64,000 bases of DNA from Aquarana catesbeiana (GCF_042186555.1 NC_133324.1:196125640-196189639), one strand, 5' to 3'; positions 35,538 through 46,525 are shown, counted from the first letter of the stretch. Notes: generated by a model not told the origin, from the sequence alone. Numbers and translations: made by a program.

Positions 35538-35597
35538 AACCGGGAGAATGTTTTTATTGAGTTTAACCACAAGGAGCTCTTGGAGTTTTATAACAAG
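35538..35597 (+). CDS. COMMD10: COMMD10, penultimate coding exon
   Basis: The 60 bp exon has phase 0 at both ends and encodes NRENVFIEFNHKELLEFYNK. It is preceded by a pyrimidine tract and CAG, and followed by GTGAGT. Joined to the exon at 46225 it gives the end of the COMM domain. The wording EFxHKELxxFYNK followed by LETIQAQLDSLT matches what I recall of vertebrate COMMD10. COMMD proteins form the Commander complex with CCDC22, CCDC93 and the retriever subunits, acting in endosomal recycling of membrane proteins. The COMM domain mediates heteromer assembly. Earlier exons lie outside the window. It was missed as an open frame because the exon is only 20 codons long. Confidence 0.92.
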
Positions 35598-36081
35598 GTG
35601 AGTACTGATTACTTTTCCCTATAATATTGTTGTCATCATAGCAAGTCCTCCTAACAATTCTGTAGAGTTACCCAATCTATTTCTGGGGGATACTCCTAGA
35701 CCTCCTTATTTACCTCAGCAAATACCTACACAAATTGACGATTGACTTCATTGTTCTCTAGAACATTGCAAGCAGGCAACCCAGGGTACACAAGACCACC
35801 CAAAATGTAAAAGTAGAAAGGAACTGAACCAAGAACTGTAGCAACAAAATAGCTGCAATTGGAGTTTTTAACCAGTTGCGGACCAGCCGCCGCAGTTACA
35901 CTGCGGCAGGTTGGCTGGGCTGGGTGAAGCATCGTAGCTATACGTCGGGCGCGTGGCCGCCTAGGGGGCAGCGGTGATTGGATTCGCTTCAGACCCGATC
36001 AGTCTCCAGGCCCAGGCCAATGATTTCTGGCCTGGACCTGGTGATCGGTTCTGCCGAATGAAATCCTTCCCCTGCCTGTAA

Positions 36082-36496
36082 AGCCGCGTACACACGGGCT
36101 GACTTTTCAACCGGACTGGTCCGACGGAACAAATCCGTTGGACAATCCGACCGTGTGTGGGCTTCATCGGACCTTCAGTGGACTTTTTCTGCCAAAAATC
36201 AGACGGACTTTAGATTTGGAACATGTTTCAAATCTTTCCGATGGACTCAAGTCCGGTCGAAAAATCTGTTCGTCTGTATGCTAGTCCGTCGGACAAAAAA
36301 GAATGCAAGGGCAGCTATTGGCTACTGGCTATGAACTTCCTTATTCTAGTCCCTTCATACGTCATCACGTTCAAACTAGCGGACTTTCGAACGGACTTTA
36401 GTCCGTTCGTGTGTGGGCAAGTCCAGTCGTCCGAAAGTCCATCGGAAAGAGTGTCAGACCTTTGATGCTGAAAAGTCCGCTCGTGTGTACACGGCA
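36082..36496. mobile_element. GTACACACG MITE in piggyBac, 415 bp
   Basis: TAA flanks both sides at 36079-36081 and 36497-36499. The ends are AGCCGCGTACACACGGG and 'ctcgtgtgtacacggca'. Removing it restores the host palindrome 'cctgcctgtaa / gtgtaaacacaggcagg'. The interior shares 'ggctactggctatgaacttc' with the copy at 51328-51695. Confidence 0.85.
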
Positions 36497-36771
36497 TAAG
36501 TGTAAACACAGGCAGGGGAAGTGATGTCATCTCCCCTCTCCAGAAAGAGGACATCTCACAGTAAGTTGCACCAACACTACACTAACACCAGTACACATAG
36601 GTACATTTGTCACCCCCCGATCGTCCACATAGCTGCAGCGTTCGCAGAGTCAGGCCTGAACCCTGCGAATGCTAACAGTTTTTTTGGTAGCGTTTAAAGC
36701 AGTCACTGATAGTCAAGTGCTCTTTTTTTTTTGTGAGTCTCACTAGTGTACCAGTAAATTTAGAGGCCAAA

Positions 36772-37650
36772 ATGTCCAATCAAAGGTACACTAGTGAAGA
36801 GGCCTACACGTTTCTGAGCATGACAGATGAGAGTGAAGAGGAAGTCACCCATCTGTCAGATTCAGGCTCAGAATACAAACCTGTAGACAGCAGCGGCACC
36901 CAGACAGATAGCGCTGTCGACGGAGTAGTGGTCCCTGCCAAGGTCAGGCATACCCGACCCCGTTCTTCTGCTGTTGTTGAGGTGCAAGAACCTCAGGGCT
37001 CTCGTATGGAGCAGAGAGCCAGTACTAGTGCTGCTCATCCTTCTGGTGAACTGGCAAGAACCAGCGGCCTAGTACATCCTGGTCGTACATCCAGCACTAC
37101 AGTAAAACTTGGTGACGTGGCGAGTCCCCTAAGTGCAGTTCAAGCTGGTGAGGTGGCTAGCACAAGTAGAGTCCCACAGCCACCAAGAAGACAAACACAG
37201 GCCCGTCGAGCCCATAGTGCCCTTCCTGCTGCATTTGCCCATCCTAATTGGCAGCCCACCACTTCTGCAGCACCCATACTTCTCCCATTCACTGGCCAAC
37301 CCCGAATTCAGGTGGAAACAGTTGATTTTACGTCACTTGATTTTTATTTGCTGTTTTTCAAGGAAAATCTCTATAGATCTATTGTGGACCAAAGCAATTT
37401 GTATGCTGGTCAATTCATCGCCACTAATACCCAGTTGGCCCTTGCCAGAGATTGGAAACCTATTACGGTTTCTGAATTTAAGACCTTCCTGGGCCTATCC
37501 CTCATGGGCATAGTTAAAAAAAAAAGTGAGTTGCGGTCATATTGGTCCACTGACCCAATTCACCATATGCCAGTGTTCTCTGCTTGCATGACCAAGACAC
37601 GATACAAGCAGATCTTGCGGTTCATGCATCTCCAAACATTATATATATAA
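36772..37650 (+). pseudogene. piggyBac transposase, N-terminal part (292 aa)
   Basis: I chose the ATG at 36772, giving MSNQRYTSEEAYTFLSMTDE, because it has a good context (AAAATGT) and this opening is typical of PGBD4-like transposases. The 13 codons upstream lack that pattern. Residues 15-60 are acidic and 60-180 are low complexity, rich in Ser, Thr and Pro. The transposase fold then begins with VDFTSLDFYLLFFKENLYRS, WKPITVSEFKTFLGLSLMGI and TKTRYKQILRFMHL. Straight after RFMHL the frame runs into QTLYI and a stop, because a deletion joins it to the 3' non-coding region. The catalytic DDD residues and the C-terminal zinc-binding region are absent. The remaining frame has no stops, so decay is limited. 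It cannot move itself. Confidence 0.88.
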
Positions 37651-40271
37651 CACCCTAGAGAATAAAATGGAGGTCGTTGCAATACTTTCTGTCATGCCGT
37701 ATTTGCGCAGCGCACTTTTTTTGGAAAAAATACACTTTTTTGAATAAAAAAATAAGACCGCAGTAAAGTTAGCCCAATTTTTTTTATATTGTGAAAGATG
37801 ATGTTACCCCGAGTAAATTGATACCCAACATGTCACGCTTCAAAATTGCGCCCACTCATAGAATGGCGACAAACTGTTACCCTTAAAAATCTCCATATGC
37901 GACATTTAAAAAATTCTACAGGTTGCATGTTTTGAGTTACAGACGAGTTCCAGGGCTAAAATTATTGCTCTCGCTCTAACGATCGCGGTAATACCTTACA
38001 TGTGTGGTTTCAACACCGTTTTCATATGCGGGCGCTGCTCGCGTATGCGTTCACTTCTGGACGCAAGAAGTGGACTGGACGGGGCGCGTTAAAAAAAAAA
38101 AAAAATGTTTTCTTATTTATTTTACCTTTTATTTTTTATTTTTACACTGTTCTTTTTTTTTTAAATAAATAGTGTCACTTTTATTCCTATTACAAGGGAT
38201 GTAAACATCCCTTGTAATAGAAAAAAAGCAAGGTCAAAAAGACCTTAGATAGAGCTCATATTTACACTAAAATACAGTAAAAAAAAAAAATGGCGTTTAA
38301 AAAAAAAATATTGCTTTAAGAGCTATGGGCAGAGTGAAATTTTGACGTTGCTTCCGCCCTGCATTGGTATGGAGCCGGGTGGGGGCCGCTCACTCAGCTC
38401 CATACCACAGAGTACACAGGATCTGATCTCCTCCACCACTACCGACGGCTCCAGTAAGCGGCGGAGGGCAACGGAGCGTGGCGGGAGGGGGCCCCCCCTC
38501 GCCACCGATAAAAGTGAGCTTGCGGTGAATCCGCCGCAGAGACCAATTTATCTGAAAGCGGACCGCCCGCTGAAGAAGAGGATACTGGGGTTATAGCAGC
38601 TAGCTGCTGCCATAACAACGATATTCCTGTTCAAACAGCCAAAGTAAAACGACGGGGGGTAGTCTGTAAATGGTAATTAATTTGCTGCCCGTAGACCAAT
38701 TTACATCTTCCTGGATCTCAAGTGGTTAAAATTATACTAAAGGGTTTTTTTTGGCTTAAAATAAAAAAAGAGGTTATACTTACCTGAGTTTTCGAGGACC
38801 TCCTCTTTTGCAGTTCCCTACCAGTGTTGTCCATTCCTTCTTTTTCCATGTGCCCTCTTAGCAAGTCAGCCTATATGTTCATGTCTGGCTTCTGTCAAAC
38901 GGGCATGCTGGAAAACCAGCAGCCGATTGGCATCTGATCAGTTCTAGCAGCTAATGGCTGCAGGCGCTGCCAGTGTGTTCTAGCTGGGGGCGTTCCCCCT
39001 GTCGGAACACAATAGCTCAGTGGGAGAGATTGCTGTACTAACATCACATAGCATAGCAAGCTCCTAGTTTTTTTTTCGTTCAGCCCACTGGGTTGAATGA
39101 ACAAAAAACTGCCTTTGTGTACCAGGCTTTACACAGAGCTATGGACTCCCTGTGTGACTTTGGCCCAACACTATCATTTGCTAAGCTATACCTGGAGGCA
39201 CTAACTATTGCCCTCTGCCCTGGGGGTGCTGTAATGGGGGTATTGAAGGAAAGCTGTTTACTGGTTGGGGAGGGGTCGGGGGTTAAAGCAAACCTGTTGT
39301 ATTGCCCTGAACAGGCAAAGCATAGGTTTGCTTTCAAGTGCATTTGTGCCAAAACTATGGACATTAAAGTATTTACATTTTCCAAACAAATGTTAAAAGC
39401 ACTTTATAAAAGGCCATCACTGACTTTTCTAGATATACATTGCCTTGAAAAAGTATTTATACCCCTTGAAATTTTCCAAATTTTGTCATGTTACAACCAA
39501 AAACGTAAATGGGATTTTATGTGATAGACCAACACAAAGTGGCACATAATTGTGAAGTGGAAGGAAAATGATAAATGGTTTACAAATAAATATGTGAAAA
39601 GTGTAGCGTGCATTTATATCCAGCCCCCCTTAGTCAATACTTTGTAGAACCTCCTTTTGCTGCAATTACAGCTGCAAGTTTTTTTGGTGATGTCTCTACC
39701 AGCTTTGCACATCTAGAGAGTGGCATTAATTTCCATTCTTCTTTGCAAAAAAGCTCAGGCTCTGTCAGATTGGATGGAGAGCGTCTGTGAACAGCCATTT
39801 TCAAGTCTTGCCACAGATTCTCAATTGGATTTAGGTCTGGACTTTGACTGGGCCATTCTAACACATGAATATGCTTTGATCTAAACCATTCCATTGCAGC
39901 TCTGGCTGTATGTTTAGGTTGTTGTCCTGCTGGAAGGTGAACCTCCGCCCCAGTCTCAAGTCTTTTGCAGACTCTGAACAGGTTTTCTTCTAAGATTGCC
40001 CTGTATTTGGCTCCATCCATCTTCACATTATCTCTGACTAGCTTCCCTGTCCCTGCTAAAGGAAAGCATCCCCACAACATGATGCTGCCACCACCATGTT
40101 TCACGGGATGGTGTGTTCAGGGTGATGTGTTGTGTTAGTTTTCCGCCACACATAGCGTTTTGCTTTTAGGCTAAAAAGTTCAATTTTGGTCTCATCTGAC
40201 CAGAAAATCTTCTTCCACATGTTTGCTGTGTCCCTCACATGGCATCTCGCAAACTGCAAACGGGATTTCTT

Positions 40272-40558
40272 TCCATCAAAATTCATATTTAATGAACAAG
40301 CATCCCAAGTGTTACAGACAGTTCAAATGGTAGACGCGTTTACAGGTGCGCTTATTCATTTTTTATTTTTTTTATTTTTTTTTTTTTTAGGTTTTAAAAT
40401 GTTTATTTGAAAAATATAACAATTGTACAAAGACGAATAAAGCCCCTGAGAGGAGCTAGTGCAATATGAGGGGAAAATCCATCATAAACATAGAAGGCAC
40501 AATACAAATAAAACAAGGGAATGAGAAAAGTTTGATAGGTAAAACTTTCCAAGCAAAA
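40272..40558 (-). mobile_element. Retroelement-like insertion in Tc1
   Basis: The Tc1 sequence is interrupted between GGGATTTCTT (40262-40271) and GGGACTTCTT (40559-40568), a 10 bp near-duplication. On the minus strand the insert ends 'caaataaacattttaaaacct' followed by an A-rich tract (40390-40345), like the 3' end of a polyadenylated retrotransposon. About 70 bp beyond the A tract (40272-40345) are unexplained. The family was not recognised. Confidence 0.5.
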
Positions 40559-40859
40559 GGGACTTCTTATGGCTTTCTTCTTGCCACTCTTCCATAAAGG
40601 CCAGATTTGTGGAGTGCATGACTAATAGTTGTCCTGTGGACAGCAGTGCTGTGTTTTGGCCTAGGCCAACAAGGCCCAGGCCTAGGGCGGCACTTTGTGG
40701 GGGGCCGCCTCCCCCCCCCAAAACGGCACCCACTCTCCTCCCGCACAGCAGGGCACATCAAGAGAGTACAGCTTGGGAGTGCAGCGGCTGCAGATGGGGC
40801 CAGGAAGCAGTTAAATCAGGAGCTGTCAAGCCGCCCCTGTAAAGCTGTGATTCTCTCTC

Positions 40860-41195
40860 TCTGATGTGGCCAATCATGGGGAGGGAAACAGCAGGGAGGA
40901 AGCTGGGCGGCGGCACGGCAAAATCAATTAGAGCCGCTCTCTCTCTTTCTTCTCTCTTCTCTGTTCAGCTGACAGAAAGGGGAGGGGGGGGGAGCGGGGG
41001 AGTTCTCTGGTAAATTGAGCAGCGCTGTGACAGGGAGAGGAGAGACGCGGGTTGTCTGTGTATCTCCCCCGCTCGCCCCCCCTCCTCTTTCTGTCAGCCG
41101 AAGAGAGAGAGAGCGGCTCTAATTGGTTTCCCTGTGCCGCTGCCCAGCTTCCTGACTGCTGTTTCTCACCCCATAATTGGCCACAGCAGAGGGCC
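40860..41195. repeat. Inverted repeat inside the hAT element
   Basis: The left arm, with 'tggccaatcatggggaggga', 'aagctgggcggcggcac' and 'ttagagccgctctctctc', pairs with the right arm, which has 'gagagagcggctctaatt', 'gtgccgctgcccagctt' and 'ccataattggcca'. About 60-100 bp of purine/pyrimidine-rich sequence lies between the arms. Homologous sequence inside a hAT element could be an inverted internal duplication. Confidence 0.8.
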
Positions 41196-41363
41196 AATCA
41201 GAAGACTCTGGGGGGCATCATGGGAAGAGTAATCCCTGAAGAATGGCAGCCCTGTGTGTGTCCACAGACATCATGCTACAGCCCCCAGTATGAGTGCACT
41301 CTGCTGGGGGGGGGGGTTACAGGAGGAGAAAAAGAGAGTACTGTGCTGGGGGAAGCCAGATAG

Positions 41364-42117
41364 GGAGCCACTCTGTACCCGCACCACCAGAGCCACGCTG
41401 TACCCGCACCACCAGAGCCACGCTGTACCTGCACCACCAGAGCCACGCTGTACCCGCACCACCAGAAAGCCACGCTGTACCTGCACCACCAGAGCCACGC
41501 TGTACCCGCACCACCAGAGCCACGCTGTACCCGCACCACCAGAAAGCCATGCTGTACCCGCACCACCAGAGCCATGCTGTACCTGCACCACCAGAGCCAA
41601 GCTGTACCTGCACCACCAGAAAGCCACGCTGTACCCGCACCACCAGAGCCACACTGTACCCGCACCACCAGAAAGCCACACTGTACCTGCACCACCAGAG
41701 CCACTCTGTACCTGCACCACCAGAAAGCCACGCTGTACCCGCACCACCAGAGCCACGCTGTACCCGCACCACCAGAGCCACGCTGTACCCGCACCACCAG
41801 AAAGCCACGATGTACCTGCACCACCAGAAAGCCACGCTGTACCTGCACCACCAGAGCCACGCTGTACCTGCACCACCAGAGCCACACTGTACCGCCACCA
41901 CCAGAGAGCCACGCTGTACCCGCACCACCAGAGAGGGAGCCACGCACCACCAGAGAGAGAGCCACGTTGTTCCCGCACCACCAGAGAGACGTTGTTCCCA
42001 CAACCCCAGAGCCATGCTGTACCCGCACCACCAGAGAGCCACGCTGTACACGCACCACCAGAGAGCCACGCTGTACCCGCACCACCAGAGAGCCATGCTG
42101 TACCCGCACCAACAGAG
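41364..42117. repeat. 25/27 bp minisatellite, roughly thirty units
   Basis: The unit is GCCACGCTGTACCCGCACC plus ACCAGA or ACCAGAAA/ACCAGAGA, giving 25 or 27 bp. The unit contains no stop in several frames on either strand. Frames of 185-303 codons therefore overlap on both strands, with translations that simply repeat (for example CTRTTRATLYPHH). These are not genes. Confidence 0.95.
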
Positions 42118-43833
42118 GGGGAGAAAGATGAAGCCACTGCCAGGGTAGAGATGCTACACTACTGACTAGAGTTGGCCTGGGCAACCCAGAGTGAGTGAAC
42201 GTCCAGCCGGAGGAATCACTGTTGCAGTTTCACCGGATCTGGTAAGAGAGCCTGTTGGCCATTTTATACATTACTGTTCCCAGGAACTGAGCCATTAGGA
42301 AGTACCTAATCTGATATCCTCTAGGCCAACCCTAGTGACACCACTGTCCCAGAGCCCAAAACAAGTTACGGCACTGAGTTTCGGTAACTGGCCAGACAGG
42401 GATGCGCCAGCGTGGGCACCCAGGACATCTGCCGCCCGGAGTCCCACAAGCGTCGATGGGCTTTCAGTAGCAGCCCACACCTCTCTCCCCACTGTCAGCC
42501 ACACACACTCAGTACACAGCCAGGAGGAGGAGGAGCCACAGAGGAGGGACACGACTTCAGTGCAAGAACCTCCCAAAGCACCCAGCACATATCCCCTTAC
42601 CCCCAAATGAAAAGATGCTGTATCGCTCACTGTCCTCCTCCCGCGGCGTCCCTTTGTCCTCTTCCCGTGGCTTCCCTCTGTCCTCCCATGAAGATGACAG
42701 GGCGGATCTTAAAAAGGAAGGGGTGTGGCCTTGACAGGAAGGGGTGGGTCATAGTTAAATTAGGGGGGTGCGCGAGCTTAGTCAGGCCTAGGGCAGCACA
42801 AAACCTAAATACACCACTGGTGGACAGATTCTCCCACCTGAGCTGTGGATCTCTGCCGCTCCTCCAGAGTTACCATGGGCCTCTTGGCTGCTTCTCTGAT
42901 TAATGCTCTTCTTGCCTGGCCTGTCAGTTTAGGTGGACGGCCATGTCTTGGTAGGTTTGCAGTTGTGCCATACCCTTTCCATGTTCGGATAATGGATTGA
43001 ACAGTGCTCAATGAGATATTCAAAGCTTGGGATATTTCTTTATAACCTAACCCTGCTTTAAACTTCTCCACAACTATATCCCTGATCTGTCTGGTGTGTT
43101 CCTTGGCCTTCATGATGCTGTTTGTTCACTAAGGTTCTTTAACAAACCTCTGAAGGCTTCACAGAACAGCTGTATTTATACTGAGATTAAATTACACACA
43201 GGTGGACTCTATTTACTAATTAGGTGACTTCTGAAGGCAATTAGTTCCACTAGATTTTAGTTAGGGGTTTCAGAGTAAAGAGGGCTGAATACAAATGCAC
43301 CCCACACTTTTCAGATGTTTATTTGTAAAAACGTTTGAAAACCATTTATCATTTTCCTTCCATTTCACAACTATGTGCTACTTTGTGTTGGTCTATCACA
43401 TAAAATCCCAATAAAATGCATTTACGTTTTTGGTTGTAACATGCTAAAATGTGGGAAAAGGGGTATGAATACTTTTTTAAGGCACCATGGGAATTGTGGG
43501 GATATTAAGGTATAACTAAAGGCAAAACAGTTTAGTTTTGGAATGAGAACCCCCTGTCAAGTTTTATTTGTTGTCTGCGTCCCTGGTAGGGATTAGTGAT
43601 GAGCTCAGGTGTGTTTGGATTCTAGTCTGAACCCATCTGAGTGAACCTGCCAGAAAGCTGTCACCTGTATTGGGCCAATTGTCTACAGCTGAGGTACTGT
43701 ATATATACAATGTGTTTGTATGCATGCAGCTGCAGGGCAGGGAATTCCTTGGCTGCCTATAATTGGCCCAGTACAGTGACCGCTACCTGGTGTGATAACT
43801 GGTGCATTCGGAATAGGATCTGAGCACACCCTG

Positions 43834-44105
43834 TTAGGCTAGCTTCACATGTTGTTGTTGTGGGACAGCGTGTAAATCACACCTGCAGCCAAACGCGCTG
43901 CTATTTTTTCTGACACGAGGGGGTGCCATTAATTCTTAATGGCATCCCCATACATTGGAAAATGCAGTGAATTTTTGGATGCATGAAATCACATGCTGTT
44001 TCAGCTGTGATTTTTGAAAAGGTGCAGGGAATGTTTACTTGTTATTTTCTGCAGGTACAGCAAACACAGCATGCAGAAAACAGAACAGTGTAAACCTAGC
44101 CTTAG
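43834..44105. mobile_element. MITE with TTAGGCTAGCTTCACATG ends
   Basis: The right end, read on the other strand, gives CTAAGGCTAGGTTTACAC, a good inverted match to the left end. The interior has 'attaattcttaatggcatc' and 'gcaggtacagcaaacacagc'. It is one of several MITEs here with a C/T-rich end followed by TTCACA. Confidence 0.65.
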
Positions 44106-44147
44106 GGCAATTCACCCTCTCTATTTCTACTGTTTACTGTTATAAAG

Positions 44148-44485
44148 TGGCTAAATAGTTAGTACTTCCACCTGGCAGCACTCGAGTCGTGGGTTCGAAA
44201 TCCCAATCATGGCATCACCTGCATGGAGTTTACATGTTCTCCATGTGCCTACGTGGGTTTCCTCTGGGTACTCCGGTTTCCTCCCACACTCCAAAGACAT
44301 GCTGGTAGGTTTATTGGCTCCTGTCTAAATTGACCCTAGTATGTGTATGCATGAATGTAATTTAGGGACCTTAGATTGTAAATTCCTTGAGGGCAGGGGC
44401 TGATGTGAATGTGTAAGATATATCTAAAGTGCTGCGTAAATTTGACAGTGCTATACAAGTACCTATAATAAATAATACATAAATA
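44148..44485 (+). mobile_element. V-SINE (tRNA-derived SINE)
   Basis: The 5' part is tRNA-like, with an A-box-like GTGGCTAAATAGTTAGTAC and a B box GGTTCGAAATC at about 44193. The central part contains 'gtttcctctgggtactccgg' and 'ccacactccaaagacatgc'. This is the conserved domain shared by vertebrate V-SINEs of fish and amphibians. The tail is LINE-like, with 'aagtgctgcgtaaatttgac' and then an (ATAA)n run at 44463-44490. It is in the sense direction of COMMD10, within its last intron. Confidence 0.92.
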
Positions 44486-44759
44486 AATAATAACTGAGAA
44501 TGAAAATGGAAGAAAATCCCACATTTTGGATTGTCTCAAGATAAGGAATAGAGGGAACTCTTCCAATGAGGGCACTAGTTTTGGTGACCACTTTGGAGAG
44601 ATTTCTTCTAACTCCCTGTTTTGGCTATGGGACAGGAAGTGAAAGATAATCTCTTCAGTGGAACTCACAGAAAAAAAAACTAACAATGGTTATAACCCTC
44701 TGTTACTCTATTGAAACTGAAAAAAAAAGGTTTTGCCTTTGGTTCCACTTTAATCTTCA

Positions 44760-45065
44760 GGCCCCATTCACATTTAGAAACTGCAGAATGTTGTGTTTTT
44801 AGCGCATTTTTAAATGCCACATTTTTTTAGTAGCATTATTCATTCTAATACTCCTTTTGCCACGTTTATGGAAAGCATGGTTTTGAGCATATTGTGCTCA
44901 TTTTGTTGCGCAGCCAAATGCCTGTTTCTTTTGCACGTTTCGGGTGCTGTTAATAATAATGCCACCCAAACACGCATTGAGGGATTTGGTGCGATTTTAC
45001 TGCGTTCCAGAATTGCGCAATTCTGCTGGGGATTATAGAATTCCCAGATGTAAACGGGACCTCAA
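44760..45065. mobile_element. MITE with GGCCCCATTCACATTTAG ends
   Basis: The left end is GGCCCCATTCACATTTAGAA. The right end, 'cagatgtaaacgggacct', is its inverted counterpart. Inside, 'gcgcaattctgc' and 'gcagaatgttg' echo each other. A further worn piece of this type lies at about 45240-45490. Confidence 0.6.
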
Positions 45066-46224
45066 ACTTCAGAAGAGAGGCACTGAAATCATAACTTCTC
45101 TCCCCTTATTGTCTCTGGAAGCAGAAACTTGGCAGCTTGCCAGCCTTCTAATATATACAAGCAGCAGGTGCTGTAAACTGGTGGAAACTGACCGAATTCC
45201 ATTGGAGTGCCAGTTCACACTTATGCAAATTCTATGCAGATCAGATATGATCTGAAAAGCAGAGATTTAAATGTCATCTAAAAAAGCATTATTTCCAATG
45301 AAGGCTGTTCACATATATGCGGTGCAAATTTTATCCGGTCAAAAAAAGTGTCCTGCGCGAGTTTAGTGAGGGTTCGCTGCAAATTTTATCTCCAGCTAGT
45401 CCAAATCCTCCCAGAAATCACATTAGAATCGCACCTGTCTCAACAGAAAGCGCACTGTGCATCAGATTCGCATTGCATCAGTGTGATGTTTGAGGATGAA
45501 TTAAAAAGTATGCTGTTGCTAAACATTATATTTAATGTGTCAAACATGTATTTATGCAAACTTGTGGTGAACTTAACCATGCCAAGTAACAAAAGATATA
45601 GACAAAAAGTAACTGTGTATGCTCCTATGACTTACCTAAGGCACACCACAAAATTCTAAGTATGACCCATGCTTCCGAGCACATAAAACATTTCTGAGTC
45701 ATTTCAGTAATCAAAGGAAATAATACACTTCCAAAGTAATGGATTTTTTTGGTTAATGGTAAAAAATAACAGCCAACAAAATAAATGCTACTCTATTCAC
45801 CAACATCCAGCATGTATTGCTTTAAATCAGGCTGTTGTGGTCCATGAAAATGATGTTCGTAGATTGTGCGTTTAATTTCCATCTTTTAAAAAGAGCCTTA
45901 ATTTACCTAGCTGTGCACAGAAGATTAAGCACAATCAAAGCTGAATTTTTTTCCCCACTGCAGCACAGCCTTTACTATAGTGCCAAATGAGAAATCGTAA
46001 TTTGCCATTATAAAAACAGGTGTTCGGTTCTCTGAAATCTTGAATATTCATTAACACTTTTAAATTAAATGGCTTTTTATGAAATAGATATTCTGAGATT
46101 CTGCTACTTTTGTTAATAACTTTTTACGTAAGTAAATTTAATATGTGTAGCTTCAATACTGTTATGGTTTTTGTGTGTGTGTAAATAATCCTTCATGAAA
46201 TCTCTTTTTCTCCTTCTTTAATAG

Positions 46225-46263
46225 CTTGAGACTATCCAAGCACAGCTGGATTCCCTTACGTGA
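46225..46263 (+). CDS. COMMD10: COMMD10, last coding exon
   Basis: After the acceptor 'tccttctttaatag' the exon encodes LETIQAQLDSLT and a TGA stop at 46261-46263. It is in phase 0 with the exon ending at 35597. The short leucine-containing helix closes the COMM domain, and COMMD10 ends at this point in vertebrates as far as I recall. With only 12 codons it is easily overlooked. No damage is visible, and the gene appears functional in this region. Confidence 0.92.
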   Translation, partial: LETIQAQLDSLT

Positions 46264-46525
46264 TGTCTTAAAGACGGGTTCTTCCACTGCACTCCTGCCA
46301 CCTCATTATTTTGTATAGAAGATAGATTACCAAGCTGTGTTTGTTAAAGGAATCAATGGGCTGCTTCCTGTAAAATTATATGGCTTATCTCCTCTTAGAC
46401 TAGCAACATTAGCTGAGGGAGATCATTGTGAAGGATGCCGAGAGTCTAATTTACTTTCTTGTTGGATCCTGTGAATACAAGCTATATTATGAATTCTCTT
46501 AATAAAACATAAGACAGTAATGATC
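46264..46525 (+). other. COMMD10: COMMD10 3' UTR
   Basis: Unique sequence runs from the stop codon to just past the poly(A) signal. It has no transposon features. The end is estimated at about 15-20 bp past AATAAA. Confidence 0.75.
46501..46506 (+). promoter_or_regulatory. COMMD10: Poly(A) signal AATAAA
   Basis: It is the first AATAAA after the COMMD10 stop, about 240 bp downstream, with a U-rich 'gatctttccattctcc' stretch following. An alternative AATAAA lies at 46562-46567. Confidence 0.8.

Larger units (their letters stand above)
35872..38725 (+). mobile_element. piggyBac element, internally deleted, 2.85 kb
   Basis: TTAA flanks both ends (35868-35871 and 38726-38729). The ends CCAGTTGCGGACC and, on the other strand, CCACTTGAGATCC are imperfect inverted repeats. 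It carries a piggyBac transposase N-terminus (36772-37650) and a long A/T-rich 3' non-coding part with a hairpin, 'attacaagggatg ... catcccttgtaat', near 38190-38220. A GTACACACG MITE has inserted at 36082-36496. A similar 3' motif reappears at the window end (63910-63935). Confidence 0.9.
40644..42819. mobile_element. Non-autonomous hAT element, 2.2 kb, with minisatellite
   Basis: An exact 8 bp duplication, GTGGACAG, lies at 40636-40643 and 42820-42827, inside the Tc1 transposase. The ends are CAGTGCTGTGTTTTGGCC and 'acctaaatacaccactg', CAGTG-type inverted repeats with 'ggcctagg' motifs next to both. Inside are a long inverted repeat (about 40860-41195) and a 25/27 bp minisatellite (41364-42117). 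No hAT transposase was found. All long frames here arise from the minisatellite. Confidence 0.9.
39634..43113 (-). pseudogene. Tc1 transposase of the split element
   Basis: The start is at 43113 with MKAKEHTRQIRDIVVEKFKA, followed by a paired-like helix-turn-helix including GYKEISQALNISLSTVQSII and the GRPPKLT hook (43113-42830). After the hAT insertion, the middle resumes with KKIFWSDETKIELF (40286-40101), containing the first catalytic aspartate. The C-terminal half (40104-39634) has KHGGGSIMLWGCF, GQQPKHTARAAMEWF where the second aspartate is replaced (AGQQPKHT instead of a D-containing version), LNPIENLWQDLK with the glutamate, and VIAAKGGSTKY at the end. Insertions, a frame change near 40104 and the altered second Asp make it inactive. 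Confidence 0.88.
39438..43487 (-). mobile_element. Tc1 element split by two insertions
   Basis: The left end CATTGCCTTGAAAAAGTATT follows TA at 39436-39437. The right end, 'tgaatacttttttaaggcacc', is its inverted copy. Both ends share the block 'tttatgtgatagaccaacac' or its complement. The transposase lies on the minus strand. A retroelement-like piece (40272-40558) and a hAT element (40644-42819) interrupt it. Removing both leaves an ordinary Tc1 of about 1.6 kb. Confidence 0.9.
35598..46224 (+). other. COMMD10: COMMD10 last intron, 10.6 kb
   Basis: The donor is GTGAGT at 35598 and the acceptor 'tccttctttaatag' ends at 46224. The intron holds a piggyBac element, a split Tc1, a hAT element with a minisatellite, MITEs and a V-SINE. 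From about 45500 to 46224 I see only ordinary A/T-rich intron sequence. Confidence 0.88.

Noticed and set aside
44148..44240. Possible functional tRNA gene
   Set aside because: A and B boxes are present, but the body continues into the V-SINE central domain and tail, and a clover-leaf with acceptor stem is not formed.
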